Assembly (NCBI RefSeq): GCF_963583255.1
Contig: NC_084804.1
Span: 25,423,061 to 25,487,060 of the forward strand
Length of the DNA stretch: 64,000 nt
Direction: 5' to 3'
DNA from: Pyrus communis
Lineage: Eukaryota > Streptophyta > Magnoliopsida > Rosales > Rosaceae
A program made the translations under genes and the position numbers. Below, piece after piece: positions 20,839-32,216 of this stretch (positions are counted from its first letter, which is position 1; each line of letters opens with the position of its first letter). The notes beneath the pieces were generated by a model. It was not told the DNA's origin. It did not search any database and was given only the letters and a program-made list of their open reading frames with translations.

Positions 20839-20842
20839 TATT

Positions 20843-23623
20843 TGATAGGAGCATATTCATGCGACTTAAATGGCTTGTTCTCGTGCATTTACGTTATGTT
20901 TCTTTAGTTATTTTAGTACTTTAAGCTATTTTCGTGTGTTTGTAGGCCAAAAGGGCTAAAGGAGCAAAAAGATGCATTTTGGAGACGTTTGGAGCACTTT
21001 TGGGCTAAGGATGGATAGCTTATGCTTGGAGCCAAAGTGTTGGACGAAATTGAAAACCTAATTGAAGACCAAAGTGTTGGAACCTTGTTCCTTTTAGTTT
21101 TAGGATATTTAAACCTTTCCTATATCCTTAGTCGTGCATAACATTCCAACATTCCACTCCTTCATTCACCACTTATCATATCATACACTTATCTTATCAT
21201 CACCACATATCATTCATTTATTACTTATCATATCATTCATTCATCTACATATCAATAACCACTTATCATTCATTTATTACTTATCATATCATTCATTCAT
21301 CTACATATCAATAACCACTTATCTTATCACTCAACATATCATTCACTTATCACTTATCTTATCATTCACTTACCACTCAATATATCACTCAACATATCAT
21401 ACACTTATCATTTATCATACTCACAATTATCTACACATTACAACCTAAAACACATGCACATTCACCCACATGCACAAACACACATTCTTTGCCGTGCCTT
21501 TCCCTTCCACTTTCCAAACCTTCCAAATGTAACTTCATTACACATGCATTTCAAACCTTTCAACACCCTTTAATCATCCCCCTTTAAGTTATGATTTTAT
21601 TTCCTAACCCTACATGCATTATTTATTGCATCTTCACATGCATTCACACACACTTTACACATTCAAACACTAGCCAAACCGTGAGCTCCCATTCCTTTAT
21701 GCCATTTTCAGATTTCCACCCACTAACCTAGTCATCAACACATGCACTTCCACCTTTCATCCACAATGATTCATGATTCATTCACTTTGCATTCCCTTTG
21801 CAATTACACCCCACATGTCCATTTAATCATTCAACCACATTCCCATTAACCACAAAACAAATCACACAACACACCAACACACATGCATCCTGAAATTCTT
21901 TGCCTTGCAATCACATGCATTTCCCTTGACATTTTCAGCCATCACACTTCATCATTACACCACCATTCACTCTTTAACCCACACACACTTCACACAAACA
22001 ACATTCACATGCATACACATGCATTTCCAACACAAAACACACTCAAAACCGTGGCCACCTTTGCATTTCAGGATTCCCATTTGCATTTTCAGATTTCCAG
22101 CTTTCCCTTTTATTTTCCAGCTTTCATTCTTCATCATTGCAGCCATTCCACATGCAATTCTCCATCATTCCTCCACACAAACACCTTAAACAAATAGCCA
22201 TATACATCTCCACTCCTCCTATAAATACCCTTGCATTCCCATCATTCAAAACATCTCATTTCATACACAACACACCACAAACACTTCCATTCCTTCTCTT
22301 TGCCGTGAGTCCCCTTAGAATCCAAAACCATCTTTCCATTTCCATCACTCCTCACTCCATTCCACATTTCCATAATCCCCCAAACCTCACCTTAGACCTT
22401 GTGCTACAACAACGAGGAAGAGAAGAGGACCTAAACGTTCATACAATTCAAGTTTGAGTTGTTGGAATGTTTAGGTGATTCTTTGATTTCAATGTTTCAT
22501 TTTAATTCTCTTTGTTTTGTACGTATAAGGAATGGAAGAGAAGAGTGCCTAAACGTTCATACAATTCAAGTTTGAGTTGTTGGAATGTTTAGGTGTTTCT
22601 TTGATTTCAACGTAATGAGGAACTAAAACCCCCTTTAGCTAGGGGGTGATTCGAAATAAATGTTTATGCTTGCATTTTGATTTGATTACTTCTAATTGCG
22701 TTTCATAAGTTGTGGTTCAATTTGTTTAACCGTTTGATTGATAACTTATTTATGTATGTTTATTGAGAGTGTACACTTAATTTTCATGCATGAATATGAC
22801 GCTAGAATATAAGTGAGTTTCACCTAATAGTTACGAACTTATATTCACAAGTAGTGGAGGTTGCTTATAAACAATCGCGTTAAATGAATTCTTGGCATAA
22901 GTTTCATGCGTATTCCATAGTAACGAATGCCTTGTCAACACTTAAAGTTTTCATGATGCTTAATGATTTTTGATTGTATCTTTATTGTGCTTTTCACATA
23001 AAGGACTTTTGGAGAATGTTGTGAATTGCGTTGCGCTAACCCATCCAATTCATTAACTTAAGGAAAACTTGACGGTTAATTTAAGCGGACCTAATTAACC
23101 CGGGGTGTTGAGAATTAATGATTTGTTGAAATGCAATTGGAAATCTTTTTATTATGCAAGTGTAACATGTATGGAGATGAACCCCTTGGCTATTCCATCA
23201 TCCATATTTTTATCACACTCATATTTACATTTTGCTTTTAATTATATTCTGTCTTTTTAATTTAATATCGTCCAACCACAAATCCCCCCCCCCTATTTTG
23301 TTAAGTCTTAATCATTCGTATTTGTTTTATTTTTGTATCTTTAAGCTTTTGGAGTCATAAACAATTGCAAATTCGTCTAAATCAAGTTCTAGCTTCTATT
23401 TGAGTCAATTTGATTGTTTTAGACAATTTGAGTTTTTCAAAGCCTTTCTGAGTCATAGTAGTCTTGTTAAGAGTATTTTAATTTAGTTTTTATGTTTTTA
23501 AGTCTATTTAGAAGGTTTTAGCAAGCCCTCCTAATCCCCGGTCTAGAACGATCCCTCACTTATCCATTCTACTACAATTGTCAAACGAGGGTTTAATTTG
23601 AGTGTCAAGTAAATCTCGCATCA
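20843..23623 (+). repeat. 3' LTR of element C
   Basis: 2781 bp, almost identical to 13106-15888, including the CTTATC array (21170-21420) and the TATA box (22220-22227). Ends CTCGCATCA at 23623 and is followed by the CCCCC duplication. Confidence 0.95.
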
Positions 23624-23628
23624 CCCCC

Positions 23629-24145
23629 CCTTTACTTTCTTGTTCTTTAGTGTTTCGACTTTGTTTAGTTTATGTTTTAAAGTGTTTTGATTCAATTTAT
23701 TTCCCAAAATTCGTCCAAATTCACCAAAGTGCTCAAAACTGCCCAGAAAGTGATTTTAAGGCTGTTTTGAGTGTTTTGGGTGATGTTTGAGTCTTTTGGT
23801 TTGTTTTAGTGTTTTAAAGTTTAGTTTTGCATTCTTTGAGTCTAGTATAGTGTTTTATATTGTTATTTTACGTTTGAATCAAGCCATAATCCTAAATTCG
23901 TCCAACATTGGGGTTAAGGTCAGAAACTGCCTAGTTAGTGTTTTTAGGCAGTTTTGAGTCTTTTGAACTTGTTTTGAGTCCTTTGAGTCTTTGTGAACGT
24001 TTTTAACTTTGTTTTTATGTTTTTGAGTCAAATCCAAGTGATTAACAATCCCTCTTAATCCCCGGTCCAGAACGATCCCTACTTATACTTATACTACAAT
24101 TGACAAAAAGAGGGTTTAATTTGTGTGCGTATAAATCACGCATCA
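23629..24145 (+). repeat. 3' LTR of B, second part
   Basis: Continues the LTR cut at 13105 and matches 5737-6253. Contains the stem-loops near 23732 and 23922, and ends CGCATCA, followed by TAGCA. Confidence 0.93.
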
Positions 24146-24601
24146 TAGCATTCCATTCATGAGATCATATTCATGTCATTATCGTAAATCCAGAAAATGC
24201 TTTCTTTGTTATAACATATGTGAGATACTAGTCTTTCATGTTTACATCAATCTCTCACGTATAACTAGTGTAGGGTGTGTAGTCAGAAAATCTGTGTGAA
24301 AATAGAGTGCATTCTAGTAAGGAATTGAGTAAATTCTCTAAAGCATGTTACTACATTTGAAATGTGTTTTAATTGCTTAATTGTGAACTAGTATGTGGTG
24401 ACTATGATTAAGAATGTACTTGAGTGTAAAGATGGCTAAAATCTGTGAGAATAATGATTTTTAACTTGTCATGTGCATTGGAAATCCCTAAGACGGTTGT
24501 TGGAAGGTTTAGGTTGTGTTTTACTTGTTTAGTGTCGTTTTGTTTATTTGTTATTATTTTGTTTTGCTCGAGGACTAGCAAAAGCTAAGTGTGGGGGAAT
24601 T
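24146..24601 (+). mobile_element. Plus-strand internal fragment, right half, with PPT
   Basis: Continues the internal sequence cut at 3878 by element B and runs to GCTCGAGGACTAGCAAAAG and TAAGTGTGGGGG (24586-24597). A plus-strand LTR start follows at 24602. Non-coding. Confidence 0.75.
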
Positions 24602-24927
24602 TGATAGGAGCATATTTAGGCGACTTACTTAGCTTGTTTTCGTGCATCTATGTTGTTAATTCATAATTGTTTTAGTAGTTTAAGCCATTTTCGTGTGTTT
24701 TTAGGTTCATATGGCTAAGGAAGCAAAAAGATGCATTTTCGTGTGTTTTTAGTTTTGCATTCTTTGAGTCTAGTATAGTGTTTCATATTGTTATTTTACG
24801 TTTTTGAGTCAAATCCAAGTGGTTAACAATCCCTCCTAATCCCCGGTCTAGAACGATCCCTACTTATACATATACTACAATTTGACGAAAAGAGGGTTTA
24901 ATTTGTGTGCGTATAAATCTCGCATCA
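24602..24927 (+). repeat. Internally deleted plus-strand 3' LTR
   Basis: Starts TGATAGGAGC and ends CTCGCATCA, but is only 326 bp: U3, TATA box, leader and most of R are missing. The deletion joint carries a 19-bp repeat (24686-24704 and 24734-24752) that looks like copied filler. Its 3' half is the left arm of the large inverted repeat described below. Confidence 0.8.
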
Positions 24928-25065
24928 AATTATGCGAGATATATGTATAAGTAGGGATCGTTCTAGACCGGGGATTAGGAGGGATTGTTAATCACTTGGA
25001 TTTGACTCAAAAACGTAAAATAACAATATGAAACACTATACTAGACTCAAAGAATGCAAAACTAA
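24749..25065. repeat. Large inverted repeat formed by two LTR ends, tail to tail
   Basis: Arms 24749-24873 and 25065-24941, 125 nt each, match with a single mismatch by eye (GTGGTTAAC against GTGATTAAC). The spacer is 67 nt and includes CTCGCATCA and its mirror ATGCGAG. The arms are the 3' portions of oppositely oriented LTRs. Confidence 0.85.
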
Positions 25066-27373
25066 ACTTTAAAACACTAAGACAAACCAAAAGACTCAAA
25101 ACAACACAAACACACTCAAATCTGCCTAAAAACCACTTTCTGGGCAGATTTGAGCACAAACACAAATTTGGACGAAATTAAGTAATAACTTGACTCAAGA
25201 ACGTAAAAACACAATATAAAACACTAAACTAACTCAAAGAATGTAAAACTAAACACTTAAAACATTAAAACAAACCAAAAGACTCAAACATCACCCAAAA
25301 CACTCAAAACTGCCTTAAAATCACTTTCTGGGCAGTTTTGAGCACTTTGGTGAATTTGGACGAAATTGGGAAATAAAATGAATCAAAACACTTAAAAGCA
25401 CAAACTAAATTGATTTCTAACTAAATTGGACATTAAAGTAAAGGGGGATTTAGATTTATACGAATTTAAACTAAAAGAACAGATTGTAAGTAAAAACAGA
25501 TAGTAAAGATGAATGTGATGAAAATATGGATGGAAGGCTAGCTAAGGGGTTCATCTCCATACATGTTATACTTGCATAATAAAACGATTTCCAATTGCAT
25601 TTCAATAAATCATTAATTCTCAACACCCCAAGTTAACCGTGATGCACTAATTAACCTTCAAATCTTCCTAACGTTATTGAATTGGATGATTGCATAAGAC
25701 AACCCAAAACATTCCCCACAAGTCCCCTACATGATTGCATAATAGAGATACAAGCAAGAATCATTACGCTCTATGAAAATTATAAGTGTTGACGGGGCAT
25801 TCGTTACTATGATTGCATGAAACTTATGCCAAGAATTCGTTTAACGCGATTGTTTATAAGCAACCTCCACTACTTGTGAATATAAGTTCGTAACTATTAG
25901 GTGAAACTCACTTATATTCTAGCGTCATATTCATGCATGAAAATTAAGCGTGCACTCTCAATAAACATACATAAATAAGTTATCAATCAAACAGTTAAAC
26001 AAATTGAATCCACAACTTATGAAACGCAATTAGAAGTAATCAAATCAAAATGCAAGCATAAACATATATTTCGAATTACCCCCTAACCAAGGGGGGTTTA
26101 GTTCCTCATGGTACAAAACAAAGAGAATCAAAAAAACACCTAAACATTCCAACAACTCAAACTTGAATTGTATGAACGTTTAGGTCCTCTTCTCTTCCAT
26201 TCCTCATTCGTACAAAACAAAGAGTATTGAAATTAAACATTGAAATCAAAGAAACACCTAAACATTCCAACAACTCAAACTTGAATTGTATGAACGTTTA
26301 GGCACTCTTCTCTTCCTCTTCGTTGTAGCACAAGGTCTAAGGATAGTTTGATGGTGTGAATGGTTTGGGGAGTGGTGAAGATGGAAGGATGGTGGTGTTT
26401 GGATTTGTAGGGAATTGGTGGATTTGCACGGCAAAGGGGGAAGGGTTTTGGTGAATTTCTGAATATGGAAGAATGAATGAATGAATGCAATGGATGCTTA
26501 TTTATAGGTGAAATGGGGGGAACATGACAGCTAGGAGGGAATGTGGCTGCATGTTTGAATGATTAAAGGATGCATGTGGGTTGGAATTGCATGTGCAATG
26601 AATATGTGGCTGCATGTGCAAGGGGACATTCTGAAAATGCATGTGAAAGCATGTGTTGGCTGCAATGATGAAATGGATGGGAGTGCATGTGGCTTAATTA
26701 ATTAAAGGGAGTGCATGTGCAATGTTTTAAAGGATGGAATGCATGTGAATATGATGGAAATCTGATATGGTGATGGGAGATGCATGTGGCTGATTTATGC
26801 ATGTGATTAAAGATGAGTGAATGATTATGGGTGCATGTGGATGAATGTGTATGTGCAAGGTTGTTGTTGTGATAAGTGATAAGTGTATGGTTATGATAAG
26901 TGTATGATATGATAAGTGAATGATATGATAAGTAAATGATATGATAAGTGAATGATAAGATAAGTGAATGATATGATAAGTGGATGATATGATAAGTGGT
27001 GAATGATAAGTGGTGAATGATATGTAATGATATGTGGGAGTGTGGCTGAAATGAAGGAGTGGAATGTTGGAATGTTATGCACGGCTAAGGATATAGGAAA
27101 GGTTTAAATGTCCTAAAACTAAAGGGAACAAGGTTCCAACACTTTGGTCTTCAATTAGGTCTTCAATTTCGTCCAACACTTTGGCTCCAAGTATAAGCTA
27201 TCCATCCTAAGCCCAAAAGTGCTCCAAAAGTCTCCAAAATGCATCTTTTTGCTCCTTTAGCCCTTTGGACCTACAAACACACGAAAATAGCTTAAAGTAC
27301 TAAAATAACTAAAGAAACATAACGTAAATGCACGAGAACAAGCCATTTAAGTCGCATGAATATGCTCCTATCA
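24931..27373 (-). repeat. Minus-strand LTR, nearly complete
   Basis: Ends GCTCCTATCA at 27373 (the LTR 5' end). The other end lacks the terminal bases and about 43 bp of U5. Contains two stem-loops (near 25117-25156 and 25300-25341), a TATA box on the minus strand (26499-26506), the duplicated leader hairpin, and a GATAAGTGAATGATAT array (26872-27010) that is the reverse complement of the CTTATC arrays. No internal region attached. Confidence 0.8.
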
Positions 27374-27787
27374 CAATGGTGAAATCGAATCTCTAGCTTC
27401 ATCTCCATTTGTGCTATCTCTTTTTATTAGCTGTTGATTCATTCATTTTGTGTTTACTTCATTTCCTTATGCTTTAATTTACAATCTGTCATTTACTTTA
27501 ATCAAAACCTAAATCCCCCTTTACCTTATTGTTCAATTTAGTTAGAAATCAATTTAGTTTATGCTTTAAAGCATTTTGAGTCTTTGGTTTGTCTTAGTGT
27601 TTTAAAGTTTAGTTTTGCATTCTTTGAGTCTAGTATAGTGTTTTAGATTGTGTTTTTAGCGTTTTTGAGTCAAATCCAAGTGATTAACAATCCCTCCTAA
27701 TCCCCGGTCCAGAACGATCCCTACTTACATACTTACTACAATTGTCAAAAAGAGGGTTTAATTTGTGTGCGTATAATTCTCGCATCA
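27374..27787 (+). repeat. Plus-strand LTR 3' fragment
   Basis: The end of an LTR (U5 side) finishing CTCGCATCA at 27787. It is truncated at its left by the minus-strand LTR ending at 27373. The first ~75 bp (CAATGGTGAAATCG...) match no other copy I recognise in the window. Confidence 0.7.
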
Positions 27788-29690
27788 TTGGATGATTGCA
27801 TACGACAACCCAAAACATTCCCCACAAGTCCCCTACATGATTGCATAATAGAGATACAAGCAAGAATCATTACGCTCTATGAAAATTATAAGTGTTGACG
27901 AGGCATTCGTTACTATGGAATACGCATGAAACTTATGCCAAGAATTCGTTTAACGCGATTGTTTATAAGCAACCTCCACTACTTGTGAATATAAGTTTGT
28001 AACTATTAGGTGAAACTCACTTATATTCTAGCGTCATATTCATGCATGAAAATTAAGTGTGCACTCTCAATAAACATACATAAATAAGTTATCAATCAAA
28101 CGGTTAAACGAATTGAATCCACAACTTATGAAACGCAATTAGAAGTAATCAAATCAAAATGCAAGCATAAACATATATTTTGAATTCCCCCCTAGCAAAG
28201 GGGGGTTTAGTTCCTCATGGTACAAAACAAAGAGAATCAAAGAAACACCTAAACATTCCAACAACTCAAACTTGAATTGTATGAACGTTTAGGCCCTCTT
28301 CTCTTCCATTCCTCATTCGTACAAAACAAAGAGTATTGAAATTAAACATTGAAATCAAAGAAACACCTAAACATTCCAACAACTCAAACTTGAATTGTAT
28401 GAACGTTTAGGCCCTCTTATCTTCCTCTTCGTTGTAGCACAAGGTCTAAGGATAGTTTGATGGTGTGAATGGTTTGGGGAGTGGTAAAAATGGAAGGATG
28501 GTGTTTGGATTGTAAGGGAGAGCACGGCACAAGGGAGTTTGATGGTCTACATTCTGAAATGGAAGAGTGTATGAGAATGAATGCAATGGATGCTTATTTA
28601 TAGGTGAAATGGGGGGAACATGACAGCTAGGAGGGAATGTGGCTGCATGTTTGAATGATTAAAGGATGCATGTGGGTTGGAAATGCATGTGCAATGAATA
28701 TGTGGCTGCATGTGCAAGGGGACAATCTGGAAATGAAGGTGAATGTGCACGGCAATGGCTTCTTTGGTGCTTAAAATGCATGTGAAAGCATGTGTTGGCT
28801 GAAATAAAGAATGTGAGGGAATGATGAAAGGGGAAACATGACAACTAGGTTGGATTAATTAAAGGGAGTGCATGTGGCTTGGTTGGAATGATTGGAATGC
28901 AATCTGAAATGGGAGATGGAATGGGATGCACGGCAATGATGGTGTTTTGTGTGAATGATGGCAGATTGTGTTTGCATATGAATTAGGTTGTGAAATGATG
29001 AAGGAAATGCATGTGCACGGCAAGGGGAGTGCATGTGACTTAGGTTGTGTATTGTGATGCATGTGGCTGATTTAATTGAAGATGCATGTGCAATGAAGTG
29101 GAATGACAGCTAGGTTATGATGATGAGAGCATGTGAGTTGAAATGCATGTGGAATGGCTGAAATGTGTTGATATGATGAAGTGGATGCATGTGAATGATT
29201 AGGGGAAGCCACGGCAATGGTGAGAGTATGTGCTGATTTATGAAGATGCATGTGCAATGAAGTGGAATGGATGTGGCTGCAAGGTTTTGTGTTAGGTGAT
29301 GGGTGCATGTTAAGTGATAAGTGATAAGTGGTGATGATAAGTAATGATATGTGGGAGTGTGGCTGAAATGAAGGAGTGAAATGTTGGAATGTTATGCATG
29401 GCTAAGGATGTAGGAAAGGTTTAAATGTCCTAAAACTAAAGGGCACAAGGTTCCAACACTTTGGTCTTCAATTAGGTCTTCAATTTCGTCCAACACTTTG
29501 GCTCCAAGCATAAGCTATCCATCCTTAGCCCAAAAGTGCTCCAAAAGTCTCCAAAATGCATCTTTTTGCTCCTTTAGCCCTTTGGACCTACAAACACACG
29601 AAAATAGCTTAAAGTACTAAAATAACTAAAGAAACATAACGTAAATGCACGAGAACAAGCCATTTAAGTCGCATGAATATGCTCCTATCA
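27788..29690 (-). repeat. Minus-strand LTR, 5' portion; right edge of composite A
   Basis: From within R (27788) to the LTR 5' terminus at 29690. TATA box on the minus strand at 28595-28602, dense TGCATGTG (reverse of CACATGCA) at 28610-29310, and a short GATAAGTGATAAGT run at 29310-29340. TGCAC follows at 29691. Confidence 0.85.
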
Positions 29691-29864
29691 TGCACGGCAA
29701 GGAAGAGGAAGGGTCAAAGGAAGTGTACGGCAAGGCTTTTCAGAAATAGGTAAGTGTTTAATTCCCTAAATCAATAATAAGAATCAGGAATTAAGTTAAA
29801 TCCCTTTAGAATAGGTAATTGAAATCAGGAATTAGGGGAAAAAGGCTAAGTCTTGCGGCACAAG
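29691..29864 (-). repeat. Fragment of an F-type LTR, host of composite A
   Basis: Almost identical to 51959-52132 inside the F LTR (U3 part, minus orientation). Together with 2148-2164 it forms the broken target of A. It is cut on the right by element E, whose left target duplication would be ACAAG (29860-29864). Confidence 0.8.
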
Positions 29865-32216
29865 TGATAGGAGCATATTCATGCGACTTAAATGGCTTGT
29901 TCTCGTGCATTTACGTTATGTTTCTTTAGTTATTTTAGTCCTTTATGCTTCTTTTGTGTGTTTTCAGGTTCTAAGGGCAAAGTATGGAAAAGGATGCCTT
30001 TTGGAGCCTTTTGGAGCAAATTAGAGATTGGAATGGATTTCATATGCTTGGAGCCAAGAGGATGGACGAAATTGAAGACTTGAAGTAGGAAAGTTAATTC
30101 CTAAAAGACCTCATGTCTAGTTATCATTGAAGACTCCTACGCATTTTAGAACACAAAAACAACATTCCTTGCAACCTTAGGACAATGTCGTGTGTTTCCT
30201 TGTGTCTCCCTTCCTTGCCATGCAAGGAAGGGCTTTGTTTCCTATTTTAAACACTTAAACACTTCCACATATCATTCACCACTTATCATATCATACACTT
30301 ATCATATCATACACTTATCATATCATTCACTTATCATATCATACACTTAATTAATTAACCCACATGCACCCTTTATTCTTTCATCATTCCAGCCACTCCA
30401 CATCCCTCACCAAGAAATCATTCAACACATACATCCATAATCATTCCTACACATGTGCCGTGCATCTCCACAATCCCATTCATCAACACATGCATTCACA
30501 TGCATTTCCAACCCACATGTCCCTTTAATTAATTTAACCTAGCTGTCATTGCACATGCATTCCTTTAATTCATCATTGCACCACAAATCATCAACACATG
30601 CACCCTTTAATTCATTTCATACACATTCATTTTCAGCCACTTTCACACACCAACAACACCACTCATTGCACATGCCTTCCCCCTCTAATCCACATGCAAA
30701 CACATTCATAAACAACACCCAATCTGCACAAAAGCCGTGCATCACACATGCATTTCCAGCTCCCCCCTTTTTGCATTCCCATCCCATTCCACATGCATTC
30801 ACTTCATCATTGCAGCCACATTTCCACCCACATCCATTTAATTCACATGCTTTCTCATGCATTTTCAGCCATGCACATTCACCTTGCATTTGCAGAAAAT
30901 CCACTTCCTTTGCACATGTATTCATCATCATCACTCTAGTTTTAATTCACATGCAAAACCACCAACACATGCACCCATCTACATTCACTTTCCTTTGCCG
31001 TGACTTCCCCTTCTTTCCAACATAATTCACATGTATTTCAGATTGCATTCCCATTCTTTAATTCAACCAACACAACCATGCACTCCACATGCATTTCCAC
31101 CCTTACAAGACCCTAATCATTCATCCACACAATCTGCCATCATTCACACAAACACCATCATTGCCGTGCATCCCATTCCATCTCCCATTTCAGATTGCAT
31201 TCCATTCATTCCACCCTTTAATCACATGCATTCCCCTTTGAAATTCCAGCTTTCCACCTCACAACCACCAGAAAACATCAAAGCCGTGCATTATCCCTTT
31301 CATTTCTGTCAAAACACATGCACTCCCACCCTTTAATCACATGCATAAATCAGCCACATGCATCTCCCATCACCATTTCAGATTTCCACCCACCTCCTAG
31401 CTGTCATGTTCCCTCTTATTTACCTATAAATAAGCATGCATTTCAGCCACAATTCATTCACACTCATTCATACACATTTCAGTCACAAACACTCCCATTC
31501 CATTGTACATACCACCAACACTTCCCCCTTTGTGCCGTGAGTTTCCCTTACAATCCAAACACCATCCTTCCATTTTCACCACTCCCCAAACCATTCACAC
31601 CATCAAACTATCCTTAGACCTTGTGCTACAACGAAGAGGAAGAGAAGAGTGCCTAAACGTTCATAAAATTCAAGTTTGAGTTGTTGGAATGTTTAGGTGT
31701 TTCTTTGATTTCAATGTTTAATTTCAATACTCTTTGTTTTGTACGAATGAGGAATGGAAGAGAAGAGGGCCTAAACGTTCATACAATTCAAGTTTGAGTT
31801 GTTGGAATGTTTAGGTGTTTCTTTGATTCTCTTTGTTTTGTACCATGAGGAACTAAAACCCCCTTGGCTAGGGGGTAATTCAAAATATATGTTTATGCTT
31901 GCATTTTGATTTGATTACTTCTAATTGCGTTTCATAAGTTGTGGATTCAATTTGTTTAACCGTTTGATTGATAACTTATTTATGTATGTTTATTGAGAGT
32001 GCACGCTTAATTTTCATGCATGAATATGACGCAAGAATATAAGTGAGTTTCACCTAATAGTTATGAACTTATATTCACAAGTAGTGGAGGTTGCTTATAA
32101 ACAATCGCGTTAAACGAATCCTTGGCATAAGTTTCATGCGTATTCCATAGTTATGAATGCCCCGTCGATGTTTATGATTTCCGTTGAACTTAATGATCCT
32201 TGTTGAATGTCTCTAT
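29865..32216 (+). repeat. 5' LTR of E, first part
   Basis: Conserved head, U3 with CTTATC repeats (30285-30350) and many CACATGCA, TATA box 31435-31442, leader hairpins at about 31652 and 31769, C/G hairpin near 31857-31876. ORFs at 30549-31617 are translations of this U3 and are not genes. D interrupts after TCTAT (32212-32216). Confidence 0.88.

Larger units (their letters stand above)
13106..23623 (+). mobile_element. Element C: non-autonomous Athila-like element inserted in the 3' LTR of B
   Basis: TGATAGGAGC at 13106 to CTCGCATCA at 23623, flanked by CCCCC (13101-13105 and 23624-23628). The arithmetic of the C run supports this: 8 C in B's 5' LTR, against 6 plus 7 C around C. The LTRs are 2783 and 2781 bp. 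The two-base difference is a C-run length change (15547/23284 area), and I saw one substitution (15258 against 22998). C is thus at least as young as B, as the nesting demands. Internal order matches B: PBS, gag linker, A-rich seam, aORF, leader, non-coding region. Confidence 0.95.
3879..24145 (+). mobile_element. Element B: non-autonomous Athila-like LTR retrotransposon, split by element C
   Basis: Begins TGATAGGAGC at 3879, ends CGCATCA at 24145, and is flanked by TAGCA (3874-3878 and 24146-24150). The 5' LTR is 3879-6253 (2375 bp). The 3' LTR is 11248-13105 plus 23629-24145, also 2375 bp, with element C between its halves. I counted about three substitutions between the LTRs (for example near 3990/11361, 4103/11472 and 5532/12901), so the insertion is young. 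Internal order: PBS, gag-linker ORF, A-rich seam, antisense aORF, aORF leader, long non-coding region with three PPT-like motifs, 3' LTR. No reverse transcriptase, RNase H, integrase or protease is present. Confidence 0.93.
2165..29690 (-). mobile_element. Composite A: old minus-strand LTR element carrying nested insertions
   Basis: The left edge is the reverse complement of an LTR 3' end (TGATGCGTG at 2165). The right edge is the reverse complement of an LTR 5' end (GCTCCTATCA, ending 29690). TGCAC flanks both sides, and the flanking host sequence is contiguous in an unbroken copy near 51942. This was therefore one insertion event of a minus-strand element. The two outer LTR pieces (2165-3142 and 27788-29690) belong to different subfamilies where they overlap. 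The interior holds plus-strand internal sequence, elements B and C, and several LTR fragments, so A was extensively rearranged afterwards. No coding region of A itself survives. Confidence 0.65.

Noticed and set aside
24602..27373. MITE or foldback transposon interpretation of the inverted LTRs
   Set aside because: Both arms are recognisable LTR 3' portions with LTR termini at their centre, so they are retroelement debris and not a terminal-inverted-repeat transposon.
30549..31617. Overlapping ORFs of 99-158 aa rich in His, Ser and Thr
   Set aside because: They translate the CACATGCA-rich U3 of the E LTR. The same kind of ORF appears in every LTR of the type (365-598, 4285-4488, 11654-11857, 14146-14720, 45654-46952, 54921-55450) and follows the repeat, not a protein family.
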